DNA from: Diphasiastrum complanatum
Taxonomy: Eukaryota > Streptophyta > Lycopodiopsida > Lycopodiales > Lycopodiaceae
NCBI GenBank assembly: GCA_029204225.1
Contig: CM055098.1
Location: forward strand, 14,334,533 to 14,398,532
Reading direction: 5' to 3'
Length of the DNA stretch: 64,000 nt
In this document: piece after piece, positions 53,870-64,000 of the stretch
Position numbering within the stretch: position 1 is the first letter of the stretch
Layout of the letters: each line of letters opens with the position of its first letter
Notes under the pieces: generated by a model
Told to the model about the DNA's origin: nothing
Seen by the model: only the letters and a program-made list of their open reading frames with translations
Databases searched by the model: none
Program-made: the position numbers and the translations under genes

Positions 53870-55330
53870 GATGAAAGAAGCTGAATGCAGTCCAAGATGT
53901 GAAGATTGCACCACTGGAATTTACTTCTTCAAAGATCCAAGAATTGGAAACCAAGATTGAGATTGAACAACATAAGAAAGAAGTGCTTTCTTGGGTAGTC
54001 GTTTTGAAAAAGGGAGTATAATGAATGCATCAATGTCCTATGTTATCTCAGCTACCATTTTGAAAGAGTGGCTTAGAGAGCAACAAACTCTCAATATCAG
54101 GGTGAGGGGCTTTGTAGACAAACAGATTGCTATTGAGGAACCAGACCATTATCTGAGAGCATGGATTTAACATGGCAGGCAAAGAAAGATAATGCCACCT
54201 TAGTAATTCACTTTGTATTATCGGAAAGCCATAGGGAGGTCTTATGGCAATGTGCTAAGTGGCGGGGCACCCGTGTCTTCATGGATGGTGATCTTACCTA
54301 CATACAGGTGGAAAGGAGGCGTAGAGCCTTCCTGGAGGCAAGGGATACTGATAAATGTGTGGTGTATAGGGATGGTCATGTTTGTGACATTAATGGTGCA
54401 CCTAAAAGCTCTTTGAAATAGGGATTTTGGTCCCTTGGGTTTTGGAACATCTTGGTGCCCTTTTGCAGCATTTATGTGTTGGGGTGTGGAATTGTAATGG
54501 TCTACATTCTTCATTCACTATTGGAGACATAATAGATCTTATCATAGGTAGGGACTTATTACTATCCATAGAGACACTTGAGAGCCAAGAGAGAGTACTA
54601 CCCATGATCCCGAGCTATAGATGGGATTATGTATACAAGACATAGATGAGATCTGCAAGCTACAGAGTTTTAGGAGGGTTGCATGTTTACGCAAAAAGTC
54701 ACTACACCTGTTCATTGACTTCATTGGCCATGACGAGTGTGCACATATATATGGATCCCTATTTCAGGAGAGCATTGGAGACAGCTCTTTTCAACATGTT
54801 GCTCTCCTCCGAAGTCCTCTTTTGTTGAGGGCACCAGCCTCCTTATACTTGTGTCTCTATGGACGTTTTTAGATATGCAGAGCGAGGGCATATATTGCTG
54901 ATTGATGACTTCAACCCTGGGATTGCTGCATGCCAAGTTGATTTGCATGATGTTGTTGATCAGCTATGTATATGGGTTCTTGATTTTGATGATATGGAAA
55001 TTACTAGGATATTAGATGACATGTTGGGACCTGTCTCCACCTATGGGGAGTACTTGCTACAGCTAGGCGAAGTGACACATATGCCATGGCTTAGCTTGTT
55101 GGCCTCGACTCTGGCACCTGCACATGCCATCTTCATACCAGTGGTCTCAATGTTGTTGGTTACCTCATGGGATCACCATCTTCTATCCCACGGTCTCCAA
55201 CTTTCGTATCTCCCACCACCCTTTGTGATCATTCCTTTCTCGTCCAATCTCGATATTTGTTACACACCCCCTCTCCCCCCAATTTTGAGGATGCACCTAG
55301 ATGCAACTTCGATCACTCTTATATGATGAT
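53870..55330 (+). pseudogene. LINE-D: ORF1 end and endonuclease (plus strand)
   Basis: An ORF1-like part at 54020-54160 (TILKEWLREQQTLNIRVRGF) is followed by 54161-54421 (ATLVIHFVLSESHREVLW, VFMDGDLTYIQVERRRRAFL, VVYRDGHV), matching the LINE-A ORF1 end. The endonuclease then reads VWNCNGLHSSFTIGDIIDL, LLSIETLESQERVLP, ILLIDDFNPGI (the usual GDFN reads DDFN), LGPVSTYGEYLLQLGEV and CDHSFL, in several frames. It breaks off at about 55330 before the RT. Confidence 0.8.
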
Positions 55331-55911
55331 ATACTAGGAGTCCCTCACCTGATTGCTTCAAAGTTCACCACTTCACACATAATAGGCCATTGGAAACACA
55401 AGCCGCCTTCGTCACCACATCAGTCCGTATAGCTAGTTGTTTTCGCGGCCTTCCCATCTAAGCCTTAGAAATGTAAATCCACTTCACGGCATCTGGTATC
55501 TGAAAGTAACATTCACGGCCAAAAAATTATACATTGGGCATCTTGCCACTCCATAATTCTTGTAGGGTTTTGTTTATTGGGGCTGCCTGAAGATATACTT
55601 TTGATTTAAATTGTTGTCAAACTCTCTGATTCCTTGCCCTAGAATTGCTTTCCAAGTCCACTGCTAGTTAATGATTATCTTGTATTTTCTTCCAGAGGCC
55701 TATTTTTTTTTGTCAGGAATGGCATTTTGTTCAGGATTGTAAGGCAGTGGAGACTCCATTGCTATTTTCTATTTCTTGCTGAAACTAATACATTCTCTTG
55801 AAAGGTGTTCCCTTCTGTTATCTAATCTAAGCCAATCAGTCTGCTGAAGTTTTGAAACAATGAACTAAAAGTTAAAAATATATGATCCAGTTTTCACAAT
55901 TATAACCAGTC

Positions 55912-56349
55912 TTAAAAGATATGCACAGGCAGGTGCGTTATTGCAAGATCTTCATCTGCAACGTTCACTTCCACTGCATCGAACTCTTCTGCAGGATTCT
56001 TGTAACTATTAAATACTTGGCTGATCTCTAGGCAGCCTTCAAGAGAGACAAGTATCTGCACATCAATCTCCAGGGACCTGCAAGTCTTTGAGATCTTCAA
56101 CCATCGATGATCTTCACCAGTAGAGTTCACACCTGAACACATAGTTCACTCCTAGAATTTCTGAGTCTTCATTCTGCAAAATAACTCATTGTAGTATGAG
56201 AGTAGCTTTGCTTGCCCTAATGGGAAGCTTTGGCATAAGCCATCTCTCCTTGTTTGAAGCTTTAGAGATACGGTGGTCCCTTTTTTTTCATATTTGAAAT
56301 GTAGCTTGACACTCGGGATTTCTGGTGGACTTGAACCTGGTTGACCCAA
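55912..56349 (-). CDS. Gene-like minus-strand segment, product not recognised
   Basis: Two open stretches in the same minus-strand frame, 56349-56152 and 56142-55912, are separated by stop codons (TAG, TGA at about 56151-56143). The first reads VKLHFKYEKKGTTVSLKLQT then GLCQSFPLGQAKLLSYYNEL; the second reads WLKISKTCRSLEIDVQILVS and ends HLPVHIF with TAA. The amino-acid composition looks like a real protein, not a retroelement. It could be the last exon(s) of a host gene, with a short intron over the stops (a possible GT-AG pair is not clear), or a pseudogene. I cannot name the family. Confidence 0.3.
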
Positions 56350-56918
56350 TGTTGACCATCTAACTCAAGGAACTTTGACAGATTTAGTTCTTTGACCTTT
56401 CGACATCTTTTTGCCTGTCAGCCTCAAGGGTTTATTATGGCGTGCAATTGGATGACTGCAAATGTAGGAGTAAACACTCGTCTTACCAAGTGCTGCAAGT
56501 AAAGCCTAGTAGGATTTGGCTTCCAGGGAGTTACCATTTGGTGTGAAGCCAAGCAAGGAGCCTGATGATCTTGGTAGAGAGGATAATGAGCACAATTGGA
56601 GAGAGAAGCTTGTTGCAAAAAATGAGAAAAAGGCTAGTTATTGAAGGTTGAAGGGACAATGAAGATTTGAAAGTCAGATTGGAAGCTTTCCATCATAGAA
56701 TATTTAGTTTGAAATTCATGAAGGGTTCAAAAGCATAAATTTTGTTATTGATAGGTAGTTTCTTCAATTTGAAGAAATAGCTCATTTTGGAACTAAATAG
56801 GGGGTGTAGGTGTGCAATCAACAAGGTCGGCAGTGATTGAGACCGATCTGGGTGGATTCTGTAAAAATAGTGACATGTGAGTGATCAAGTGGCAAGTGGC
56901 AATAAGTGACAATAAGAC

Positions 56919-56920
<2 letters not shown>

Positions 56921-56977
<57 letters not shown>
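56921..56977 (+). repeat. (GA)28 microsatellite
   Basis: Pure GA repeat of 57 bases with no recognised element beside it. Confidence 0.96.
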
Positions 56978-56980
<3 letters not shown>

Positions 56981-59727
56981 AGCATCTACCAGGCAGAAGT
57001 GAGCAAGAGGTGTACTTCTCTGACTGGGTAGAAATTCAAGGATTTATCAACTATTTGGAGCACTGTGGAGATAGAAATCAGAAAGAGCAACTTCACTCCA
57101 GTTTTTGTGTTTTTGCTCTGCAGCATTTCAAGCAACAGTGATGTGAGTTAAATCGAGATTTGCATCAGGATCCAAATATTTGATGATTATTTGAAAGATT
57201 CAAATTGTGAAAAGTGCTGAAAGAAAATATTGGTAGAACACATTAGCGAGAAGGATAAAATTCCCTGAGGATAAGTTCTTGAGGGTACTAGTAGTTTTGA
57301 CACTGCTATTTGAATCTTAATTACTCTCATAATCAACTGCATACAGGTCATTGCGTCTCAAATATCCTATATGCCAGCTCTGTGCTTTATAGAATATTCA
57401 GCTATTCTTTCCACATTATTCTGCACTTAAAAAATGAATGATTGTGAATATTCTGCTGGTTGATATTTTCAGAAAGAGATTTGAAGAAAGGAGTTGCGGT
57501 TCATGGGCCGATTTGGTTCAAGTGGGGCCGACGAAAATTGGTCTATGCCCATTGGTGCAAAGTTCTCTACCCAAGATATCATAGCCCCTGGTAATGACGT
57601 GTAGCAACAGAAATCACATTCCACACATCAAATGTCTGGCAGGGCTGCCGAACTTTTAGCCCATTTTGGGAGGTAGAGGTAGTTTTAGCTAGCGAGAATG
57701 GTGTACATGAAAAAATGTTAGTGTTGCTGATAACGATGTGACAAAAGATTATTCAGAGAGTTTTTTCCCACGGAAACTGCATGCATATAAGAGGTAATGC
57801 TCGCAGGCGGCGGCGTGCAAATATTTAAGCCCGTAGTGCAGATTTTTTATTAATTATTTTGTACTTCAATGGCAGGCACATGCAGTTACACTATTTTCTG
57901 TATAAAATCAAAATGCATGTAAAGCTTTTGTTTCCAAATGACTCTAAACTGTAAAAGTATGTGACAATTGTGATTGGTTCATATTCTTGCCTGTTATAAC
58001 CATGGATTCCAACATATAGCACAAGTTCGGTAAAAAAAGCATTATGCAGTTAGTAAAAAAGCTTTCTCTACAGCAGAAAGCGCTGCTGTTCGTACCATTA
58101 GAGAACTGGAATTTTCTAGGCTATTCTTGATTGCATGCATGGCTTGTGAAATGTTTAAGATGTATATTGGAACTATACTCAGGAGCATTAAGCACTCAAT
58201 GGAGTTGAAGTTAGCATTTCAAATAGGTCTCTGATGGTGCTATAATACTGGCTTTTGTGGCTTTCATAACACTATTCTGGACTTGTAGCACTCTCATTTG
58301 TGATTTTACTTTGGGAAGGTTTTTCTTACATGTTTGAGAAACGTCTCTCAGGTCAAAAAAATCTCTGGAAAACATACAGTTGGGGGCATCTAGTTTCCCC
58401 TTAAACTATAATAAGCTTGCTATCATTCCTCTATTGGAAAGAGAAAGCAAGCACAGGCATTTTCTACATTTGTTTTGAAGTGAAAATCTGAGGGTGCTCT
58501 TGAAATTGTCTTCTTCTTTGCAAGTATGTGGAATTGTGTAACTGGTCTTTCCATATTTTAAGCCTCTATGCATTGGAATATCATATTTTAGTTGAGCATT
58601 TTTAATAACAACTATTCAAAGCACTTTGTATTTTGTAGTCATGTGAAAGTTTGACTTGGTCACAATGCATATTCTCTTGCGAGAGTGTCTCATGCTAACA
58701 AAATTTCAACGTTGCATTTGTTCATTGTAACCTAAGATATATTTTCTAGTTTTGTTGCCACTCAACAAGGTATAGGGATTGTTTTAATGATTAAGAACTG
58801 TTGCTCACAAGCTGTCACGCACTGACCTGTATTATAAGATTTGGGAATCATTTTTTGTTTTTTGGTATCAAAGCCTGGCAGTGTATGCAAATGTACAATC
58901 AAAATGTCTATCAATTAATGAGCAAATGAAGTGCTTAAGTTTTGAGGTATAATCATGAAACAAAGTATGGACATGGTTATGAAAAAATTGAAGATGAAAA
59001 AAGATGCAATTGTCTATGGTTTTCTATTTCAACTGTGTATTTTTGCAATTTTTAATCTTTCTATACTCTTGTAAATATTCGTCACAAGTGCAAATCTTGT
59101 TTTTCCATGATTGAAGAAGACTATAACTAGATCTAATTGAATGCATGCAAGCTATTGATCTTTCAATAACCATTTAACTTGAATAGTGTAGAAACTTTTA
59201 CATGGAAGTTGTTATGACAACTAAATGCACATGATATTAGAAAATGATCTGAAAGTGGATGGCTTATAGTTAGCATGACATTTATTCAAATGAGAACAAT
59301 GATAATATAGAAATCTTCCAATATTACACCAAGCATCCAATGCAAGCCATGCAGAAAGCTCTCGTCCCCTCATAATCTGAGGTCCATCCACCAACAAGAA
59401 GCGCATGCTCGAAGTCACATTGAAGTAGAATGTCTCAAAAGTATAAGCACTCAAAATACATATTTTGAGCATAATGATAAGTATATGAAATCAGAGAGGT
59501 CCTTGAGATAGCGAAACAAGCACATAACATGATCCACAAAAATGTGATATGAATGTGGTACAAAAAGTAAAACTCCATCTCTTGTGTCGTCGTTAGACCA
59601 TGCAACTACATCATCACATTCAGGAAGCAAAAAAACACACGTTGGAATGCAAAAGTAATTTTTGCAACGTTGTTTTCACAATGCAATTAGATAATTTGAA
59701 GAAGCCATCCCTTGTTTTTTAAAAAGG

Positions 59728-59870
59728 GCCTTCTTGCGGTCCCTTGGGCCACCGCAAGGGACCACAATGAGTCTTCTTGTAGTCGCTTGCGGTGGTCTGG
59801 ATCGCAAAAAAGCTCCTTGTGGTCCCTTGGGGTGGGCTTCTTCTAGTCCGTCGGGTTATCCTAAATCGTG
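59728..59870. repeat. Imperfect ~43-bp tandem repeat with strong inverted repeats
   Basis: Three related units carry cttcttg.ggtcccttg-like words. The first forms a hairpin: GGTCCCTTG at 59738-59746 pairs with CAAGGGACC at 59755-59763, overlapping CTTGCGGT/ACCGCAAG. It may be the end of a MITE or foldback element. Confidence 0.5.
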
Positions 59871-61100
59871 AGAGTTTGTGTCATGCCCATGACTGGTCTC
59901 GAGTAGCGTGTCCACGCTAGGGACCGGTAGACCAACAACCCATAAGTTAATGTGACTATAAGAGAATTGGGGCCCTTATAAGTACATTGTCAAAATTAAT
60001 GGTTGTAGGCCTAAACACTTGATGGTGGCTTTGTATGGGTCTATCAATGAGTCATTGGGGAACTGGAAAGGTCAATGTTTTTTTGCATTTTTTTGCTCGT
60101 CCAATCTTCTCAAGATAAATAGAATTGAAATGTTACTAACCGTTAACACAACCCTATAACAAGACCAAAAATAAATTGCAATATTATGCCATTCCTTAAT
60201 CATGTGTTGGCGTGCCTAGCCACTTTTGAAAGATAATTATTCTCAAAACATAAACAATTGTAAGTGATTCGTTTGGGCACTATTTTGGGTTCTGTGATTC
60301 GTTTTTGTTTTTTTTCCAATTTTGAGCATGCATAGCAAACCTGGGCAAGCAAGATATCTTAGATCACCTTGTTAATTATGTACTGGATATCAATCAAATG
60401 GCGGCCTCGTTGGCACCTCACTTGCTAGAATGCACCAAGGTTGGCACGTTCCCTTGCATAAAGGTTTCAAAATGTGTCACATGTCAATGTCTGAATTGAT
60501 TGATTGTGTATATGAGTCAGCATTAAACATTGACAAAAAAAATTATGCAGTGTGACTTTTATTTGTTCTACAAAGTTGAAGATCACGGTTAACCAAGATA
60601 TTCTTGCAAAATAAAAATTATTGACTTTCATAGATGAGTTGTCATTGTCAACTCAAATTAAAAGCAAGCACATCCACATCTTAGAGATTGATATCATTAA
60701 CTCTTTATATTTATATCTCAAGTTCGTGCCTTAGTGTGCATATTTATATTCATGTCGTGTGCATTTCAACCCATGGGACGGGACGGGCCCACCGCACCTT
60801 TTTGACAAATTGAGACTCCAATGTCTGAATTTGGAGCAAATTTAAGAGACTGAATTTCAAGATTCCATGACTTTGTCTTTTCTGGTCTCATCAAGACTTG
60901 ATCGTCTCCCATCATCCATGATCCCACTCTCAATGCACACCAACATTGCGTGCTTCACATGCCCACCTTAGCCTCCTTAGGCATTGGGTGAGAAAATGCT
61001 ATTGTACACGACCATTGACTGCTTCGCACACCAATAAAGGTTCTAGCGCGTTGCCAGCTGCACTACTACACACAGACACATAAAAAAACATATACATACA

Positions 61101-61110
61101 CATATATACT
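61101..61110 (+). promoter_or_regulatory. Possible TATA box of the P450 gene
   Basis: catatatact, about 140 bp before the ATG. The 5' leader between them carries repeated gagagtgagagt. Position and sequence are plausible only. Confidence 0.35.
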
Positions 61111-61246
61111 ACATAGTACATACACAAACAGATGGAATGACACTCATACTATTTTGCAAACCAGATTTTGTTCAGAGAGGGATAGACTCCTATAGAGTGA
61201 GAGTGAGAGTGAGACTAGTGAGAGTGGCAAAGAGAGAATAAATTAG

Positions 61247-61455
61247 ATGGCGATGGCGGTGTTGTCGGCGGCGGTAGTTGTATTGATAACAATAATATTG
61301 GCACTGTTTCTGCGGAAATGGAGAAAGCTGGGCAACGACGTGAAAGGATTGCCAAAAGGTTCTGTGGGATTACCTTGGGTGGGAGAGACGATGGAGTTCA
61401 TGTCTTACTTCTCCACCTCCGATCCCGAACCTTTCGTCAACAACCGCGTCGCCAA
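61247..61455 (+). CDS. P450 exon 1
   Basis: The ATG at 61247 follows ataaattag. It encodes the hydrophobic anchor ([14 protein letters not shown]), basic stop-transfer RKWRK, and the hinge. Donor AA/gtatgt leaves two bases. The next ATG (codon 3) is a possible alternative start. Confidence 0.92.
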
Positions 61456-63954
61456 GTATGTAAAATATCAACTGCTGTAACTGCTAGCAATTTCTAACTA
61501 CCTTGTCTATTTTACTGATGATATTATCCCTCTTGCAGCTTTCTTATACCGTTTTTACAGTTCGTAAATTGTGAGTGTTAATGTAACCTACCAGCGATCG
61601 TGACGATGGATCGAAATGGGTTTCAGATTAGTGTGACTAGATCATGCTCATCTGCAGTATATCTACTGCAGATCCTCGAGTTGATTGGTCGTCGCATCCT
61701 CGCGCGCTCATTTGTATTGCTATTTGCATGGCAGGTATGGAAAGGTTTTCAAGTCTCATCTGTTCGGAAAACCCACAATCATCTCCGCCGATGCTGAATT
61801 CAACAAGTTTGTGATGCAGAACGACAAGAGGCTGTTCAACATGGGCTACCCCACCTCCTTTGCTGAGATTCTGGGTACCTATGACATGCTCATGGTTAAC
61901 GGTGAGCTTCACAAAAAAATGCGCGGCTATGCCATGACCTTCTTGACTTCCAAAAAGTTACAGGACTACCTGCTCAATGACATTGATAGCTATGTGCTGC
62001 TGGCCCTAAGCACCTGGAAAGGTCGGGTGGTGAACGTTCAAGATGAAGCTAAAGCTGTAAGACTTGGACGCTTATCAGTGGGCTACTATGCCTGCATCTC
62101 CTATATTATTGCTTAATTAAACACATCAATCTCCTGCAGAAAGTTAAGGTTTGAAATTTTGGAGTTCTTGAACTTAATTAGTTTGACCAATTGCTCCTCA
62201 ACTCAGGCAGCTAGGCGGTCTGCAGGAAGATCTTGGATCCAAAAAACAAATCTTTTCATACGATGTTGTGATTTTGTCAGAGTACTTCACCCTAGGGCCT
62301 ACATAATTACAGATTTCATATCTATGTACTGTGAATGCAGTATACGTTTCGTGTGGTGGCGAAACAGCTCATCAGTTTTGGCCCTGGAGAAGAGTCTGAC
62401 AGTCTCATGAAGGAGTACTATCAGCTGTTCGACGGCATATTTTCTCTTCCGCTTAAAATTCCTGGCTCCACTTACGCGAAAGCAGTGCAGGTACATTATT
62501 AATCCACTGCCTGATCCTTTTTAAGACGGGCAATAGAAAATCTTAGTACTTCACAAAGCTGCTTCCCCATTCCATCTTAAATGATGACCATAAGATAGAC
62601 TGAAGAGAGAGGAGCTTGTCAATTGAGAACCGCTTGCGTCTACAGGCTCGGGGGAGAATTCTAAAGAGACTCACCCAAGTTATCGATTCAAGAAAAAGTC
62701 TTGAGAAAGACGATCACAAGGACTTACTCGCAACTGTGTTCAGTACTGAGATGCGGCCTGAGGATAGGATGAGTAACGAGCAGATCATGGATTACTTTCT
62801 TGGATTGCTCTCGGCTGGACATGTTTCCACAGCAACAGCTGTTCTTTTCGCGATCGCATTCTTGACCGACAGCCCAAAGGCTTTAAACCAGCTGAGAGTG
62901 AGTCCTTTCTCTCTATTAATGAATTGCCCGAGAAGTCCGAAGTTTGCTTTCCTGGAACATGTGTTAGCGTGAGACCTACAGGCTTGATTTACAATTTCCA
63001 TAGAATAAGCTGGAACGACTGCTTATGCTGATGACGGGTACTGCAGGAAGAAAACTTGGCTATTAAAAGAAACCAAAAGGGGGAAAGACTGTCATGGGAG
63101 GCCTACAAGAATAGCATGCCTTTTACATTGGACGTAAGCAGCCTGCAGCATTCTTTCTCTTTCCCTGACTTTAACCTCGAGATCAACTGCCTAGGCCTTA
63201 CTTTTCCGTACTCTTCGTCCTGCTTTTGCTTCTACAGGTTATCTATGAGACGCTCAGACTTACAAACGTCAGTCATGGATTATACCGCACAGCAATAGAG
63301 GACATTCAGTATCAAGGTACTTGTGTGTTCAATCATAGATTCCACTGCGCAGGCTCTCAAGAGTCAAAACCTTCACATCTTTGTACAATCTGCCCATAAT
63401 CAAAAACCTCTCTCAATCTTATGCTATTTTGGAAAGTACAAATGCTAATAGAAACCTCAGAATGAATTGAGAGAGCAAAAGAATTAGACGGGCGCCAGTC
63501 CATTGATCAGTGGTTAACTTGACTCCTTGCTTTGACTGCGTAATACTACTTTCCTGACATAACTAAACGCCGTACTGTACTGAATCTACTCATCAGGTTA
63601 CACTATACCAAAAGGATGGACTGTGCTCGCGTACGCCCGTGCTGTGCACCTTGATGGAGACATCTACGAAGACCCGTTTGCGTTCAACCCATGGCGCTGG
63701 AAGGTACTCAACAAGCGCAGCTCTATTAACCATGTCAACTTTCATTCATTCTTTCTGCATGCTCGCTGCGTTTTACAAATTACAATAAGTACATGTTCTC
63801 ACTATTGACTCCTGTATTTCGTATGGAATCAGACTATGTCTCCGACCATGAACAACTTCATGGTATTTGGAGGAGGGCCCAGACAATGCGCAGGATACGA
63901 GCTGGCAAAGCTAGAAATCGCAATGTTCCTTCATCATCTTGTGACCAAATTCAG
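61247..63954 (+). CDS. CYP90-like: Cytochrome P450, CYP85 clan, CYP90-like (8 exons, 3' end outside window)
   Basis: Heme-thiolate monooxygenase, membrane-anchored in the ER. Relatives hydroxylate steroids in brassinosteroid synthesis. Exons: 61247-61455, 61735-62056, 62341-62490, 62646-62897, 63047-63133, 63238-63316, 63597-63703, 63833-63954. All introns are GT-AG and phase-consistent, 442 codons so far; family members are near 490, so a last exon lies beyond the window. Domains: N-terminal anchor (residues 3-22), proline-rich hinge [12 protein letters not shown]-helix [10 protein letters not shown], ExxR in [12 protein letters not shown]-region FNPWRWK, heme loop [10 protein letters not shown] with the Cys ligand. 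Wording such as [20 protein letters not shown] and QDEAK.YTF is close to CYP90. The I-helix lacks the usual acidic residue (GHVST where relatives have GHETS). Exact substrate cannot be told. Confidence 0.9.
61735..62056 (+). CDS. P450 exon 2
   Basis: Acceptor catggcag; reads [20 protein letters not shown] on to [20 protein letters not shown] and QDEAKA. Donor GCT/gtaaga. Covers the B-C helix region. Confidence 0.94.
62341..62490 (+). CDS. P450 exon 3
   Basis: Fifty codons: [18 protein letters not shown] to [13 protein letters not shown], the F-G region. Acceptor gaatgcag; donor CAG/gtacat. Confidence 0.94.
62646..62897 (+). CDS. P450 exon 4, I-helix
   Basis: Eighty-four codons. Contains [20 protein letters not shown]; the acidic-Thr pair of typical P450s (for example AGHETS or AGYETT) is replaced by Val-Ser. 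Acceptor gtctacag; donor AGA/gtgagt. Confidence 0.94.
63047..63133 (+). CDS. P450 exon 5
   Basis: Twenty-nine codons beginning [20 protein letters not shown], the J to J' region. Acceptor actgcag; donor GAC/gtaagc. Confidence 0.92.
63238..63316 (+). CDS. P450 exon 6, ExxR motif
   Basis: [20 protein letters not shown], with E-T-L-R as the K-helix signature. Acceptor tctacag; donor AAG/gtactt leaves one base. Confidence 0.95.
63597..63703 (+). CDS. P450 exon 7, PERF region
   Basis: [20 protein letters not shown] to [11 protein letters not shown]. Acceptor catcag; donor AAG/gtactc. Confidence 0.95.
63833..63954 (+). CDS. P450 exon 8, heme-binding loop
   Basis: [20 protein letters not shown], then [15 protein letters not shown]. 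The Cys of RQCAG is the heme-iron ligand. Donor AG/gtcaga leaves two bases, and the remaining exon is outside the window. Confidence 0.95.
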
Positions 63955-64000
63955 GTCAGAGGAAACTCTTGATCTAAGCTTGAAAATTTAGGATTATCTC

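Larger units (their letters stand above)
55331..61100. other. Intergenic sequence between the LINE nest and the P450 gene
   Basis: Mostly AT-rich without recognisable domains. Exceptions, listed separately: a gene-like minus segment at 55912-56349, a (GA)n tract at 56921-56977 and a short inverted/tandem repeat at 59728-59870. Confidence 0.5.

Overview
The window is nuclear DNA of a land plant. It holds two spliced host genes with plant-type GT-AG introns and plant family signatures: a class II histone deacetylase of the HDA15 type, and a CYP85-clan (CYP90-like) cytochrome P450. Long introns, abundant LTR retrotransposons and LINEs, and eight long (CT)n/(AG)n tracts point to a large repeat-rich genome. 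I suspect a non-flowering plant such as a fern, but that is a guess from genome texture, not a result.

Layout. 1-2.6 kb: 3' part of an LTR retrotransposon with its 3' LTR. 4.36-5.67 kb: two gypsy fragments of one family fused tail to tail. 7.1-38.2 kb: the histone deacetylase on the + strand. Eleven exons (951 nt, 317 codons) are well supported and a twelfth is possible; the N-terminal exons lie upstream of what I can recognise. Intron 4 (17.5 kb) contains a copia integrase scrap, hAT transposase fragments in both orientations, a gypsy derivative without reverse transcriptase, and a copia element nested in a second gypsy. Intron 7 (4.4 kb) contains an unfamiliar, intron-bearing, decayed transposase-like gene. 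Intron 10 (5.8 kb) contains a short LTR element with only a gag remnant.

38.4-55.3 kb is a nest of LINE fragments. LINE-A (minus strand) is split twice. A 5' piece of a gypsy element (LTR, primer-binding site, gag) lies between its endonuclease and reverse-transcriptase regions and gives an in-frame gag/RT ORF. A 4.4-kb gypsy element (gypsy-C) lies between its RT and its C-terminal zinc finger. Gypsy-C carries a copia RT fragment just after its primer-binding site, and an 85-bp tRNA-like insertion with 16-bp target duplications in its 3' LTR. LINE-B has a ~0.5-kb tandem duplication in its RT region. Other LINE fragments follow, most bounded by (CT)n or (AG)n tracts.

55.3-61.2 kb is mostly unassigned, with one gene-like minus-strand segment. 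61.25-64 kb holds eight exons of the P450 (442 codons), which runs off the right edge before its last exon. The two host genes are not obviously linked in function: one acts on chromatin, the other is a likely steroid/brassinosteroid-type hydroxylase. Most of the remaining sequence is layered, mutually nested retrotransposons, and inside the deacetylase introns these are nearly all antisense to the gene.
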